A stretch of 64,000 nucleotides of DNA from Thermococcus sp. (GTDB taxonomy: Archaea; Methanobacteriota_B; Thermococci; Thermococcales; Thermococcaceae), in contig JALTBN010000043.1 of the NCBI GenBank assembly GCA_027075325.1, positions 1,634 to 65,633 of the forward strand. The letters run 5' to 3'. A model generated the notes under the pieces. The model was not told the DNA's origin. It saw nothing but the letters and a program-made list of their open reading frames with translations, and ran no database searches. Below are positions 9,629 to 20,045 of this stretch, one piece after another. Each line of letters opens with the position of its first letter. The stretch's first letter is position 1. The translations under genes and the position numbers were made by a program.

Positions 9629-10798
9629 ATGGCGCTGAGCGACAGACTTGAGCTGGTTAACCCTTCTGAGATAAGGAAGCTCTTCGACCTTGCCCAGGGT
9701 ATCGAGGGATTAATCTCACTCGGGATAGGCGAGCCTGATTTTGACACTCCAGAACACATCAAGGAGTACACAAAGGAGGCCCTCGATAAGGGAATGACCC
9801 ACTACGGTCCCAACGCCGGCCTGCCAATGCTCCGCGAGGCGATAGCGAAGAAGCTCAGGGAGCAGAACGGCATTGATGCCGACCCGAAGACGGAAGTGAT
9901 GATACTCACCGGTGCAAACCAGGCCTTTCTTATGGGTCTCGCAACGTTCCTGAAGGACGGTGAGGAAGTTCTCATTCCGAGCCCAATGTTCGTCAGTTAC
10001 GCTCCGGCGGTTGTCCTCGCGGGCGGGGAGCCCGTTGAGGTACCTACCCACGAGGAGAACGAGTTCCGCCTTTCCGTTGACGATTTGGAGAAGCACGTCA
10101 CCGAAAAAACGAGGGCGCTCATCATAAACACCCCCAACAACCCCACCGGTGCCGTTCTCACGAGGAAGGACGTTGAGGAGATAGCCGACTTCGCGGTAGA
10201 GCACGACCTCATAGTTTTCAGCGACGAGGTCTACGAGCACTTCGTCTACGACGGCGTTAAGAATCACAGCATAGCCTCGCTCGATGGCATGTTCGAGAGG
10301 ACGATAACGGTGAACGGCTTCTCCAAGACCTTTGCCATGACGGGCTGGCGTCTCGGCTTCGTCGCTGCTCCTTCATGGGTGATAGAGAAGATGACCCGCT
10401 TCCAGATGTACAACTCCACCTGTCCGGTAACGTTCGTCCAATACGCGGCAGCTAAGGCACTGGAAGACCCCAGAAGCTGGGAGGCAGTTGAGGAGATGCG
10501 CAGAGAGTACGACAGGAGGAGGAACCTCGTCTGGAAGAGGCTTAACGAGATGGGCCTCCCGACGGTCAAGCCAAAGGGAGCCTTCTACATCTTCCCGCGC
10601 ATTAAAGACACCGGCCTCACCGACCACCAGTTCAGTGAGCTGATGCTAAAGGAAGCCAAGGTTGCGGTCGTTCCGGGAAGCGCTTTCGGAAAGGCCGGCG
10701 AGGGCTACATCAGGATAAGCTACGCAACAGCCTACGAGAAGCTTGAGGAAGCCATGGACAGGATGGAGAAAATCCTAAGGGAAAGGAAGCTCGTTTGA
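9629..10798 (+). CDS. PLP-dependent class I/II aminotransferase (aromatic/aspartate aminotransferase family)
   Basis: MALSDRLELVNPSEIRKLFDLAQGIEGLISLGIGEPDFDTPEHI; NTPNNPTGAVLT; Lys motif SKTFAMTGWRLGF. Confidence 0.93.
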   Translation: MALSDRLELVNPSEIRKLFDLAQGIEGLISLGIGEPDFDTPEHIKEYTKEALDKGMTHYGPNAGLPMLREAIAKKLREQNGIDADPKTEVMILTGANQAFLMGLATFLKDGEEVLIPSPMFVSYAPAVVLAGGEPVEVPTHEENEFRLSVDDLEKHVTEKTRALIINTPNNPTGAVLTRKDVEEIADFAVEHDLIVFSDEVYEHFVYDGVKNHSIASLDGMFERTITVNGFSKTFAMTGWRLGFVAAPSWVIEKMTRFQMYNSTCPVTFVQYAAAKALEDPRSWEAVEEMRREYDRRRNLVWKRLNEMGLPTVKPKGAFYIFPRIKDTGLTDHQFSELMLKEAKVAVVPGSAFGKAGEGYIRISYATAYEKLEEAMDRMEKILRERKLV

Positions 10799-10799
10799 T

Positions 10800-12545
10800 T
10801 TAAACCTCTATTTTTCCTTCCATCAACTTCCTCGTAGTATCATCGAGCATGTCCATGAACTCTTTTTCGGTCTTGAAGGGCCTTTTGGATAGTATCTGGA
10901 CCGATTTTTTCTTTCCCACTCCTGGAATGTACTGAAGCACCTTTGAGCTCTCCCTGTTCACATTAATCGGCACAGGAATTCCGGTTATGCTCCTGAAGCC
11001 GTGGTCGACTATGAGGACGTCGTAGAAGCGGTTTAGTGGAATCTCCTTTGGAATCCCGACGATGAGTGGATAACTGCCTATCTGCCTGCCATACGTGAGG
11101 CCGTTGTCAAAGACCTCAGCGCGGACGTCCCTCAGGACAGTCCCCACCGGAACCACCCTCTTCAGCATCGGTAAGTCGATCTCGTGCCTTATCTTGTACT
11201 TATAGTGCTGGATGAGCTTCTTGTGTTTTTCCGTCTTCACCCTCTCCCTCATGTGCCAGAGAGGCGTCCCCGGGAAGACAACAACCTGGCGGATGTTTAT
11301 CCTCCTGACCATCAGCCCGTCATCGAGGAGCCTCCTTAGGAACTGGAAGGTGAGCTCGTAGCTCTTTTTGGTCTCACCGGGCAGGCCGAAGATGATGTTT
11401 ATGCCCGGAAGGAGCCAGGGCATGCCGTTGGGGCCTCTCCTTCCACCGACCTCGTTGAGTATCCTAACGGCCTCGTAGGTCTCCTCGGCGGTGGCGTTGA
11501 GGTTGTTGAGCTTTGCCACCCTTGGATCGGCGCTCTCAAGACCAAAGGCCACAACGTTACCCGGCGTTCCGTACTTTACGATGGCCTTAGCTATTCTGAT
11601 ACCCTCCTCCGGATAGTTGGCTATGACAGCGGGATTCGCGTTGTCCACATGGAGAGTTTTAACGTCCGGAGCCACGGAGCGGATTCCACGGAAGAGCCTC
11701 TCTATTGCATCTGGATTTGGAATCGGAACCCTCCCGTTCGGCTTCGCCCTGTATGAGAAGATGCAGCTCTGCCTCCCAACGCGGAAGTGCCTCACGCCAA
11801 GGTCGTAGAGGGCCTTAACTTCAGCAACGACGTCCTCGACCGGCCTGTCCTCAACCCTGCGATAGCGGACGGGCTCGGTGCAGAATGAGCAGCCGCCTAT
11901 GCCCATAGCCTTGGGACAGCCGCGCTGGGTTTCTATCTCCACTATGACGAAATCAGGATAATCCGGGAACTGCCTGACCACCTCAGCCCCAATAATTGCA
12001 TAATTCCTTAATTCAGCATAAGTCCTGAAGCGGAATGGGCCGGCATCCTTTGGATTGGTCAGGTAGTCGAAGAGAAACGCCTCCAAGTCGCCGTAGACAA
12101 CGTGGTCAAAAACACTCTGGGCCAGCTGGAGCTCCCTGCTCGTTATTTTGATGCCGCCCATGCTCGCGGAGCCCATGAAAGCGGGACCACCAAGGATTTT
12201 CTCCCCCTTAAACTGCTTTATGAATCTCGCCACCTCTTCAACGCTTCCCGGAACTGCGGAGAGGTACTTGCCGGGAGTGTGTAGGCCGCCGATGTACACT
12301 ATCAGGTCGGCCTTCTCAAGAATCTCCCGCGTTTTTGGGAAGTTGGGGGTCTTGTTTTTGCTCTCTATCCCCTCCCCCCCAAGGAAAGCCGCCCGGAGGT
12401 CGTCTATCGTGAGGTAAAAGATGGACACATCCGGTCTGGCTTCCTTTACCGCCCCGTAAGCGTAGCGGGGGTAAATACCGAGGTAAGGTGGAACCCCTAG
12501 ACCGGCCGGTTCATCCGTGTAACCGTCAACTATGGCAACTATCAT
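10800..12545 (-). CDS. Radical SAM protein with C-terminal helix-hairpin-helix
   Basis: Cys cluster QRGCPKAMGIGGCSFC; GLPGETKKSYELTFQFL; C-terminal VLQYIPGVGKKKSVQILSKRPFKTEKEF. Confidence 0.88.
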   Translation of the reverse strand: MIVAIVDGYTDEPAGLGVPPYLGIYPRYAYGAVKEARPDVSIFYLTIDDLRAAFLGGEGIESKNKTPNFPKTREILEKADLIVYIGGLHTPGKYLSAVPGSVEEVARFIKQFKGEKILGGPAFMGSASMGGIKITSRELQLAQSVFDHVVYGDLEAFLFDYLTNPKDAGPFRFRTYAELRNYAIIGAEVVRQFPDYPDFVIVEIETQRGCPKAMGIGGCSFCTEPVRYRRVEDRPVEDVVAEVKALYDLGVRHFRVGRQSCIFSYRAKPNGRVPIPNPDAIERLFRGIRSVAPDVKTLHVDNANPAVIANYPEEGIRIAKAIVKYGTPGNVVAFGLESADPRVAKLNNLNATAEETYEAVRILNEVGGRRGPNGMPWLLPGINIIFGLPGETKKSYELTFQFLRRLLDDGLMVRRINIRQVVVFPGTPLWHMRERVKTEKHKKLIQHYKYKIRHEIDLPMLKRVVPVGTVLRDVRAEVFDNGLTYGRQIGSYPLIVGIPKEIPLNRFYDVLIVDHGFRSITGIPVPINVNRESSKVLQYIPGVGKKKSVQILSKRPFKTEKEFMDMLDDTTRKLMEGKIEV

Positions 12546-12587
12546 GTTGAACGATGAATCGGAGAAATTTAAAAGAGTAGCGCAAAC

Positions 12588-13511
12588 TTACCGGAGGAGA
12601 TAGAGGAAAACTGCATATATGCCCAGGAGGAGAGAGCCCGTCTTTCTGCCCACCCTGTTGTTGTTTTTAAGTGAGACGGTGAGGATAAAAACGGAGAGAA
12701 GCGTCAATGGAAGGGCAACGTGAAACATCTTCCCAGAGACTTTAATGGGCCGTATAATGGCGGATACACCAATTACAAGAAGGATATCGATGATATCTGC
12801 CCCTATCATGTTCCCAACACTTATGTTGGGGAGCTTCTTCATAACGGAGGTCAGGGAGTTGGTGAGTTCCGGCAGGGAGGTTCCTATCGAAACAATCGTC
12901 AGTCCAATAACTGCCTGGGAGATTCCCGCAGCCTTCGCAAGCTCAACAGCACTGTTAACAACGAGTTCAGCGCCGGCTATGACAACTAGGCCGGTAATAA
13001 AGAGGATGGCCGTCTCTTTGGCGGCATTTCCGCGGCCCTCCGATTCCAGCTCCTCCAGGGACATGTGCCTTTTGTAGAGGTAGTAGAGGAAGAGAGCGTA
13101 GAGCACAACCAGCGTAATTCCGTCCAGCCTGCTTATAATGCCATCCCACATAAGGATGCCTAAGTAACCCGTGATTCCCAGGAGGAAGAGGGAGTTCTGC
13201 CATGCCACCTCATCCACATTGAGGGGCATTATCATGGAGGAGAGGCCCAGTATAAGGGCAACGTTGGCGAGGGCACTTCCGAGGGCGTTTCCGAGGGCTA
13301 TGTCGCTGTTGCCATTGTAGGCAGAAATCGTTGATACAGTGAGCTCAGGTAGCGTGGTGGCAACGCTCGCGAGGACGAGGGCAATGAAGAACTCGCTTAC
13401 TCCAAAGCTCTTCGCCACCGCCGTCGCGGCCTCAACGAAAAGGTCGCTTCCCTTTACCAGAAGCGCCAGCCCTACCACAAACACACCTGTTATAACGATT
13501 AGGGATTCCAC
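12588..13511 (-). CDS. Calcium/sodium antiporter (CaCA family, YrbG-like)
   Basis: Two alpha-repeats: GNALGSALANVALILGLS and GLTIVSIGTSLPELTNSLTSVMKKLPNISVGNMIGADIIDILLVIG; multiple TM segments. Confidence 0.9.
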   Translation of the reverse strand: MESLIVITGVFVVGLALLVKGSDLFVEAATAVAKSFGVSEFFIALVLASVATTLPELTVSTISAYNGNSDIALGNALGSALANVALILGLSSMIMPLNVDEVAWQNSLFLLGITGYLGILMWDGIISRLDGITLVVLYALFLYYLYKRHMSLEELESEGRGNAAKETAILFITGLVVIAGAELVVNSAVELAKAAGISQAVIGLTIVSIGTSLPELTNSLTSVMKKLPNISVGNMIGADIIDILLVIGVSAIIRPIKVSGKMFHVALPLTLLSVFILTVSLKNNNRVGRKTGSLLLGIYAVFLYLLR

Positions 13512-13512
13512 C

Positions 13513-14028
13513 TCATTCCACCTCTCCTCTTTCCTCTCCCTCCCTCTCGCCGGAGGACTCCATCTTTATAACGTAGTCCGCGGCGTTCTGGAGTGCTGCG
13601 GAGAAGCCGGGGTCAACGCCTATAACGACGGTCTCCTTCCCCTGGCGCTTGGCCTCGATTATAATCGGAAGAAAGTCCGCGTCCCTCGATGCCAGGGCCA
13701 GGACCTCCACGTCAGAGTCGTGTATCATCTCCATGGCCTCGATGGCAACCCTGACATCGGTATCCCCCGCAACTATAACGGGCTCAAGCCCCTGATTCAC
13801 CACTGCCTCTATGAGGCCCTGGGGAGCGTACTGGTTGAGAATAACCTTTGCAATGCGGACATTTCCAATCCTCCGCAGGGCTTCAACTATGTCCTCCAGC
13901 TTTATCCCAAATTCCTTGCGGAGGATGTTGGGACCATCAACTATGAGGCCAATCTTCTTGGAAGGAACTTCCTTTTCCTCCCCCTCCTTCTCGCTTCTCC
14001 TGAGTATCTTGAAGAGCTTCTCCTTCAT
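13513..14028 (-). CDS. NYN/PIN-like domain protein (TIGR00288-type), acidic residues retained
   Basis: [15 protein letters not shown]...[12 protein letters not shown]...[25 protein letters not shown]. Confidence 0.85.
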   Translation of the reverse strand: MKEKLFKILRRSEKEGEEKEVPSKKIGLIVDGPNILRKEFGIKLEDIVEALRRIGNVRIAKVILNQYAPQGLIEAVVNQGLEPVIVAGDTDVRVAIEAMEMIHDSDVEVLALASRDADFLPIIIEAKRQGKETVVIGVDPGFSAALQNAADYVIKMESSGEREGEERGEVE

Positions 14029-14537
14029 TCTTCCTCACCGCCCAGGACTATGGCGTAGTCGGCCGCGTGTTTCAGCGCAGCAGAAAAACCGGGCTCCACT
14101 CCAATGACGACCGTCTCCTTGCCCTTCTCCTTTGCCTTCAGGATAACGGGCAGAAACTCCGCGTTCCTGGTGGCCACGGCTATGACATCGATGTGGGGGT
14201 TGTATATCTCCTTCATGGCCTCAACTGCCAGTTTTACGCCGGTTTCGCCAGACACTATGAGGGGCTCAAACCCCTGATTCGAAACGGCCTCTATGAGACC
14301 CTGTGGAGCGTACTGGTTGAGAATAACCTTAGCAACGCGTATGTCCCCTATTTCCGACAGGACGTCGACCAAATCCTCAAGGCGGATTCCGAACTCCTTC
14401 CTCAGGATGTTGGGACCATCTATTAGGAGGGCTATCTTCTTTCCCCGCGAAACCTTACGTTTCATCTGACCGATGATTCTCATCCCGTTCCGTGTCATCG
14501 ATACTATCCTTTCCCATCCGCCTGCCATGGCTGTCAC
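14025..14537 (-). CDS. NYN/PIN-like domain protein, paralog of the next gene with substituted acidic residues
   Basis: [15 protein letters not shown]...[12 protein letters not shown]...[29 protein letters not shown] overlap with the following gene. Confidence 0.85.
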   Translation of the reverse strand: MTAMAGGWERIVSMTRNGMRIIGQMKRKVSRGKKIALLIDGPNILRKEFGIRLEDLVDVLSEIGDIRVAKVILNQYAPQGLIEAVSNQGFEPLIVSGETGVKLAVEAMKEIYNPHIDVIAVATRNAEFLPVILKAKEKGKETVVIGVEPGFSAALKHAADYAIVLGGEEE

Positions 14538-14591
14538 CGGTGTTAAAATGGTAACACTGGAAGTTGAGGGAGGGGCTTAAAAAATTTGGCC

Positions 14592-17039
14592 TCAACTCCT
14601 GAGCACGCGCTTGTAGTAGTACCAGAGCCCCCTGATGATGTCCCTGAGTTCTATCATCGTGAAGGTTTCACTCCGTCCAATGAGCTTCGCCGTCTCCTCC
14701 CAGCTGTGGGCCTGCAGAACCCGGTGGATAAGGATCTTCATCTGCCGCTCATCGAGGTAGGGCTTCATCCAGCCGTCGAGGAAGTAGAGCTTGACTATCG
14801 GCTTCACGGCATCAACAACCGTGTCATAGGTCAGGACCTTGCCTGTGAACGCGTCCAGCCTCTTCTTCTGGGCCTCAGTTAGATAAACGGGATAATCCAC
14901 CGCCTCCCCGAAGGGGGTCTCGAAGAGCCAGCGCACTATTCCCGGCTCAACGTCCCTGTGGGTGTCGCAGAGCCACTCGGTTAACCTAATGCGAAACTCG
15001 TCGTTGGCCTGGCGTATGAGTTTCTTCGCCCTCTCGCTTATTGGCTTGAGGACTATCGCTGTAAACTCACCGCTGACGGGGTTTCTGGCCGGGCTTAGGT
15101 GAACGACCGCGAAGCCGTTTCTGACCCAGAAACGGGCCAGCTCCTCACTTGCCCCAAAACCCGAACCGATCCAGTCGAAGCCTTTCTCACGGGCTTCCTT
15201 CTCAAGGAGTTCGAGGGCTCTGCTTCCCAGCCCCATATCCATCGCGTCCGGATGGGTGGCTATCCTGACTATCCTGTACCCCTTAAGCCGGGCGAACTCC
15301 TTCATTATGTGATGCTTGACCATCATGTCCGGGATGATGTTCCCGCGCGGCTTGTAGCCCCTCAGCATCTTTTCCACAACTTTTTTAGGTATATCCCCCT
15401 CCCTAGCTATCTGAACGGCGGTTACTATCTTTCCGTTCTTAAGGCGGAGCACCCTCGCCTCGTGATGGGGTGCATCGGCTAAAAGCGCTACATCGCTCGG
15501 CCTGTTGCGGTAGTGGGCTAAGATGTAGATTCCAACGAAGTTCCTCAAATCCTCCCTGTCGTGCTCGAACCAGTCATCAAGGTCCGGCTCCTCAAAGTAG
15601 ACCTCCCTGTTCCTTATGAGCTCGTAGTCCTCCTCCGTGAGCTCGACCGGCTCCGCATCGAGGAGGAGGACATCGAAAAGCCACTTCTCAATGGGGTCGT
15701 GGTCGGCGTAGCGGATGGGCTCGTCCATGTGAAGCTCCCTAAAGGCCCTCTTCTCGCGGGCCTTTTTGAGGAACTTGACGGAGAATCCCCTTCCGGCGCC
15801 CTCGTATCCGTGGATGGTTGAGGAGTAGACGACGCGCGGCTTGTTTAGATACCTGTGAAGGATTGGAACGTGAATTCCGGCCGCCTCGTCCACGATATAA
15901 AGGTCCGCATTTTTCCTGTAGCCATCCGCCGGACGGAAGTAGTTCATGGAGATTCTCCCGGCGCGTATCCCTGTTATGAGACCATTCTCCTCACGGAGCA
16001 CTGGGGCCATACCAAGCCGCTCAAAGGCCCTCGCCGCAAAACGGAAGAGCGACTGGACGTTGTCAGGTTCGGGGGCAGTTATCACAACTTCCGTTCCTCC
16101 GCCCATTGCCATGGCCAGACCAACCGCGGCTATTCCCACGGAGACGCTCTTTCCACGGCCCCTGTCGGCCGTTAGAACCAGCATGCCCTCTTTCTCAACG
16201 AGGTCTTCGAAGGCCTTGAGAACCTCGACCTGCCCCTCTGTGAGGGCCATCTCATAGAGCTCGCGCGGGAAGAGGGTTTCCTCGGGGATCTCAACGCCTT
16301 TCCTGCCCTTTATCTTAGCCTGACTCTTGGCCCTCTTCGGCCCCTTCCGAACCTTTCCCGCTTCTGTTATTATGTATACTCCCTCATGCTCTGTGAACTT
16401 CCGTATGAGCCTCCTGTTGAAGCGCTTCTTCACGTCGTCTATCGTGTAAGGCGGCGTAACGAGGCTCTTGTGAAAGCCCGTCCACATGTCTTTCCACTTC
16501 TTGAAGGGATGCGCGAGGATGAATATCAGCCCGCCGCCCCTGACCGTCTCGATGATCCTGCCCAGGTCGTTTGGGGAATAATCATAGCTCATGTCCAGGA
16601 TAAGAAGGTCGTAGGTCCTTCCGAGGATGTCGCGGGTGTGTTTGAAGGTTACAGCCTTCACCTCGGCGTTTCCGCCGGCGAGGACGTCGAAGTGCTTTCT
16701 GAAGGCCTCGTAGCGCTTTCTGCCAAAAGTCTCCTCACCCAAAGCATCGGTGGCGTAGAGAACCTCTATTGAATCCTCGCCTTCATCTCTCAGGCGCTTC
16801 TTCATCAGCCCGTCGAGAACATCACCAAGAACCCTCGCGGAAGCGCCCGCAAGAACCCCCGCTATTTCAGCCTTTCTCTCAGTGTCGCCCTCAATTACTA
16901 TCATTCTCCGGTGAAACTTCTCAAGCGCCTGAGCGAGGGCAGTCTCAGTGAGCTTAAGAACCCCATCCTTAACCTTCTCGCTCTTGGCGTAATCTCTCAC
17001 TTCCTTATCAAAGCGGACCTTAACGGTCACGGCCGCCAC
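14592..17039 (-). CDS. tmcA: tRNA(Met)/RNA cytidine acetyltransferase TmcA (NAT10 homolog)
   Basis: DUF1726-like N-terminus, RecD-like helicase module (LTADRGRGKSVSVGIAAVGLAM, DEAAGIHVPILHRYL) and GNAT module (HPDAMDMGLGSRALELLE). Confidence 0.95.
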   Translation of the reverse strand: MAAVTVKVRFDKEVRDYAKSEKVKDGVLKLTETALAQALEKFHRRMIVIEGDTERKAEIAGVLAGASARVLGDVLDGLMKKRLRDEGEDSIEVLYATDALGEETFGRKRYEAFRKHFDVLAGGNAEVKAVTFKHTRDILGRTYDLLILDMSYDYSPNDLGRIIETVRGGGLIFILAHPFKKWKDMWTGFHKSLVTPPYTIDDVKKRFNRRLIRKFTEHEGVYIITEAGKVRKGPKRAKSQAKIKGRKGVEIPEETLFPRELYEMALTEGQVEVLKAFEDLVEKEGMLVLTADRGRGKSVSVGIAAVGLAMAMGGGTEVVITAPEPDNVQSLFRFAARAFERLGMAPVLREENGLITGIRAGRISMNYFRPADGYRKNADLYIVDEAAGIHVPILHRYLNKPRVVYSSTIHGYEGAGRGFSVKFLKKAREKRAFRELHMDEPIRYADHDPIEKWLFDVLLLDAEPVELTEEDYELIRNREVYFEEPDLDDWFEHDREDLRNFVGIYILAHYRNRPSDVALLADAPHHEARVLRLKNGKIVTAVQIAREGDIPKKVVEKMLRGYKPRGNIIPDMMVKHHIMKEFARLKGYRIVRIATHPDAMDMGLGSRALELLEKEAREKGFDWIGSGFGASEELARFWVRNGFAVVHLSPARNPVSGEFTAIVLKPISERAKKLIRQANDEFRIRLTEWLCDTHRDVEPGIVRWLFETPFGEAVDYPVYLTEAQKKRLDAFTGKVLTYDTVVDAVKPIVKLYFLDGWMKPYLDERQMKILIHRVLQAHSWEETAKLIGRSETFTMIELRDIIRGLWYYYKRVLRS

Positions 17040-17078
17040 CTCCCGGATAAAAGGGAGAAGGGGGATTTAAAAAGATAG

Positions 17079-17981
17079 CTAGGAACAGGTTAGGTTAAGG
17101 GTGCTTTTCAGGGACTCAATCTCATTTTTCGTCAGCTTTTGGGAGAGAAAATCAACAACCTCACAGGAGGCATTGTGGTCATCTTTCCTTATGTGATCTA
17201 CGGCCCCATCCCAGAAGTCGTCATAATCTGGATGGAGCTCAAGTAGGCCGCATTTCCCGGTTTGTCCAGAGTACGAATTTTCCCCTAGGCCAACGTGTTT
17301 TAGAACGTACACAAGACCCTCCACCGTCGGCAGGAACACGAGAAGGGCCAGCATTAGGGCGAGAATGAACCTCACCGGTCCGCTGGAGATTCTTACCTTC
17401 CCAACGAGGATCAGCCACAGGAAGATCGCCCCGATGATAACGAAGCTTACCAGGGGCGCTACAAGAATGTTCTTGAACTCCAGAATGAAGTTTTTCAGGG
17501 AAAGCAGGGTGCTCAATGGGGGAGAAGGCCTGAAGGCGACTTCCGTGATGTTATTTCTGCCGTAGTTCTGGAGGGCTTTGAAGGTGAAATACTCTATTTC
17601 CAGGGCCCAAAACCTTTCCTCAACCTCCTCAGTGCTCCCGTTGTTGAGAACGGCCCTTAAGTCCCCAACCAGACCGCTTAGTCTATTACCCGATGAGTTG
17701 AGATAAATCTCGTACAGCCAGTTGCGGTGTCCATACCTCCCCTCAACAAGGATCTCGGACACATCCCCATGGGTGCCTCTGTAGCCAATGGCCCGGTCTA
17801 AAATGTCATTCGGCGGCAGAAAGGAGACTGTTTCCAGATTATAAACTTCCAGGCTGTAATTGCAGGGGAGGGATTCAGCGTGTTCCCCCGCTTTATGGAA
17901 GGCCACCCACTGAATCAGGGATATCGTGAGCATGGCGAGGAGTATTCCTGCAAGAAGCTTGGCCACGGGCTTCATGGGCAT
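17079..17981 (-). CDS. Hypothetical membrane protein
   Basis: N-terminal TM/signal segment, extracytoplasmic domain with N-glycosylation sequons, then TM segments. Confidence 0.7.
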   Translation of the reverse strand: MPMKPVAKLLAGILLAMLTISLIQWVAFHKAGEHAESLPCNYSLEVYNLETVSFLPPNDILDRAIGYRGTHGDVSEILVEGRYGHRNWLYEIYLNSSGNRLSGLVGDLRAVLNNGSTEEVEERFWALEIEYFTFKALQNYGRNNITEVAFRPSPPLSTLLSLKNFILEFKNILVAPLVSFVIIGAIFLWLILVGKVRISSGPVRFILALMLALLVFLPTVEGLVYVLKHVGLGENSYSGQTGKCGLLELHPDYDDFWDGAVDHIRKDDHNASCEVVDFLSQKLTKNEIESLKSTLNLTCS

Positions 17982-18146
17982 AACTTCGAGAGAGTATTTA
18001 TTTACTTTTCGGTTTGTTATGTTCCTGTGTAATCGACAATAGAATTCTATGAAGTGAGCCCAGTATTATCCAGACCCGACTTTATAACTTATATCGAAAC
18101 GCTAAGCTTTTATACGAAAAAGATCGAATTGATTCGGTGATTCTAA

Positions 18147-20045
18147 ATGGCGAAAGGTCTGACTGAGAAAGACCTCAGAAAATTCAAGCTCGTCGGGAAC
18201 ATCGACGCCTTCAAAAGAAGGCTCGTCTTCCAGGTGACGGAGATAAGCGTTGAGAAAGACGACTACTTCTCAAGGCTCTACCTCTACGACGGCAGAAAAG
18301 CCAAGCCTTTCACCTCTGGCAAAAAAGATGGAAATCCGCGCTTTTCGCCGGACGGGAAGCTCGTGGCCTTCACCTCCAAGCGCGACAAGGAGAGCAAGGA
18401 GGCCGAGCTCTACATCATCCCCACCGACGGGGGAGAGGCGAGGCTTTTAGCGAAGTTTAAGTACGGAATAGGGAACATCCGCTTCACGGAGGATGGAAAG
18501 GGCATAGCGGTCGTTACACCAATAGACGTTGAGAAGAAGCCCAAAGATGATGTCCACGTTATCATGGAGATTCCCTTCTGGTTCAACGGAATTGGCTGGG
18601 TCTACGGCAAGAGGAGCGTCGTTTATCTAGTTGATGTTGAAACCGGGAAGAAAAAACGCCTGACACCGAAGAACCTCGACGTAAGCCAGATCCGCTTCCA
18701 CAATGGCAAGCTCTACTTCATCGCTCAAGAAGACCGCGAGAGAAAGCCGATGGTCAGCGACCTCTACGTCCTTGAGGGGAGGAGGGCAAAGCGCCTAACC
18801 CCCGGAAAGTGGGACATCTCCGATTTCATCCCACTCGATGATGGAACCTTCATCCTCAAGGCCAACACCCGCGAGCGCGGGATTCCTACCAATGCGCACA
18901 TCTACCACTACAACCCAGAGACCGGCGAGATAAGGAAGCTCACCAAAGACCTCGACCGCTCGGCCTACAACTCCCTCAACTGCGACGTTAGGGGAAGCCA
19001 GAGGGCCGAGCTGGTCTTCAGGGATGGCTGGATCTACTACGTCGCCACGGACGGGCCGAGGGCGAACCTCTTCCGCGTGAACCTCGACGGAAAGATAGAG
19101 CGCGTTGTCGGTGGAGACAGGAGCGTCGAGAGCTTTGCAATCGGCGACTACATAGCCTTCACCGCCCAGGACGCCGTAACCCCGACGGAGCTCTACGCTC
19201 TGAGGGACGGGAAGGAGAAAAGACTAACCGACTTCAACGGCTGGATTGAGGAGTACACCCTCTCGAAGCCCGAGCACTTCAAGGTTAGGGCCAGCGATGG
19301 CGTTGAGATAGACGCGTGGGTCATGAAGCCCGTTGACTTTAAACCCGGAAAGAAGTATCCCGCGGTTCTGGGGATACACGGCGGGCCGAAGACGGCATAC
19401 GGTTATTCCTTCATGCACGAGTTCCACGTTTTGACTGCCAAAGGCTTTGCGGTAATCTTCTCCAATCCCAGAGGAAGCGACGGCTACGGAGAGGAGTTCG
19501 CCGACATTAGAGAGCACTACGGCGAGAGGGACTACCAGGATCTGATGGAAGTCGTTGATGAGGCGGTTAAGCGCTTCGACTTCATTGATCCGGAGAGGAT
19601 AGGAGTCACCGGCGGCTCCTACGGCGGATTCATGACGAACTGGATAGTCGGACACACCAAGCGCTTTAAGGCCGCGGTAACCCAGCGCTCCATCTCCAAC
19701 TGGACGAGCTTCTTTGGAACGACGGACATCGGCTACTTCTTCGCCCCGGACCAGATAGGCGGCGACCCCTGGAGCAACACAGAGGGCTACTGGGAGAAGA
19801 GCCCGCTGAAGTACGCGCCGAACGTGGAGACGCCGCTCCTCATAATCCACTCGATGGAGGACTACCGCTGCTGGCTCGCTGAAGGCCTTCAGTTCTTCAC
19901 CGCGCTGAGGTACCTCGGAAAGACGGTCGAGCTGGCACTCTTCCCGGGCGAGAACCACGACCTCAGCAGGGGCGGGAAGCCGAAGCACAGGGTTAAGAGA
20001 TTGGAGCTGATAACAGGGTGGATGGAGAGGTGGCTTAAGGGTTAA
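18147..20045 (+). CDS. S9 family peptidase (acylaminoacyl-peptidase / prolyl oligopeptidase type)
   Basis: Beta-propeller N-terminus; Ser motif GVTGGSYGGFMTNWIVGHT; C-terminal His in FPGENHDLSRGGKPKHRVKRL. Confidence 0.95.
   Translation: MAKGLTEKDLRKFKLVGNIDAFKRRLVFQVTEISVEKDDYFSRLYLYDGRKAKPFTSGKKDGNPRFSPDGKLVAFTSKRDKESKEAELYIIPTDGGEARLLAKFKYGIGNIRFTEDGKGIAVVTPIDVEKKPKDDVHVIMEIPFWFNGIGWVYGKRSVVYLVDVETGKKKRLTPKNLDVSQIRFHNGKLYFIAQEDRERKPMVSDLYVLEGRRAKRLTPGKWDISDFIPLDDGTFILKANTRERGIPTNAHIYHYNPETGEIRKLTKDLDRSAYNSLNCDVRGSQRAELVFRDGWIYYVATDGPRANLFRVNLDGKIERVVGGDRSVESFAIGDYIAFTAQDAVTPTELYALRDGKEKRLTDFNGWIEEYTLSKPEHFKVRASDGVEIDAWVMKPVDFKPGKKYPAVLGIHGGPKTAYGYSFMHEFHVLTAKGFAVIFSNPRGSDGYGEEFADIREHYGERDYQDLMEVVDEAVKRFDFIDPERIGVTGGSYGGFMTNWIVGHTKRFKAAVTQRSISNWTSFFGTTDIGYFFAPDQIGGDPWSNTEGYWEKSPLKYAPNVETPLLIIHSMEDYRCWLAEGLQFFTALRYLGKTVELALFPGENHDLSRGGKPKHRVKRLELITGWMERWLKG

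Noticed and set aside
19224-19988. 254-aa minus-strand ORF antisense to the S9 peptidase
   Set aside because: Low-complexity Arg/Val/Leu-rich shadow ORF over a well-supported catalytic domain.
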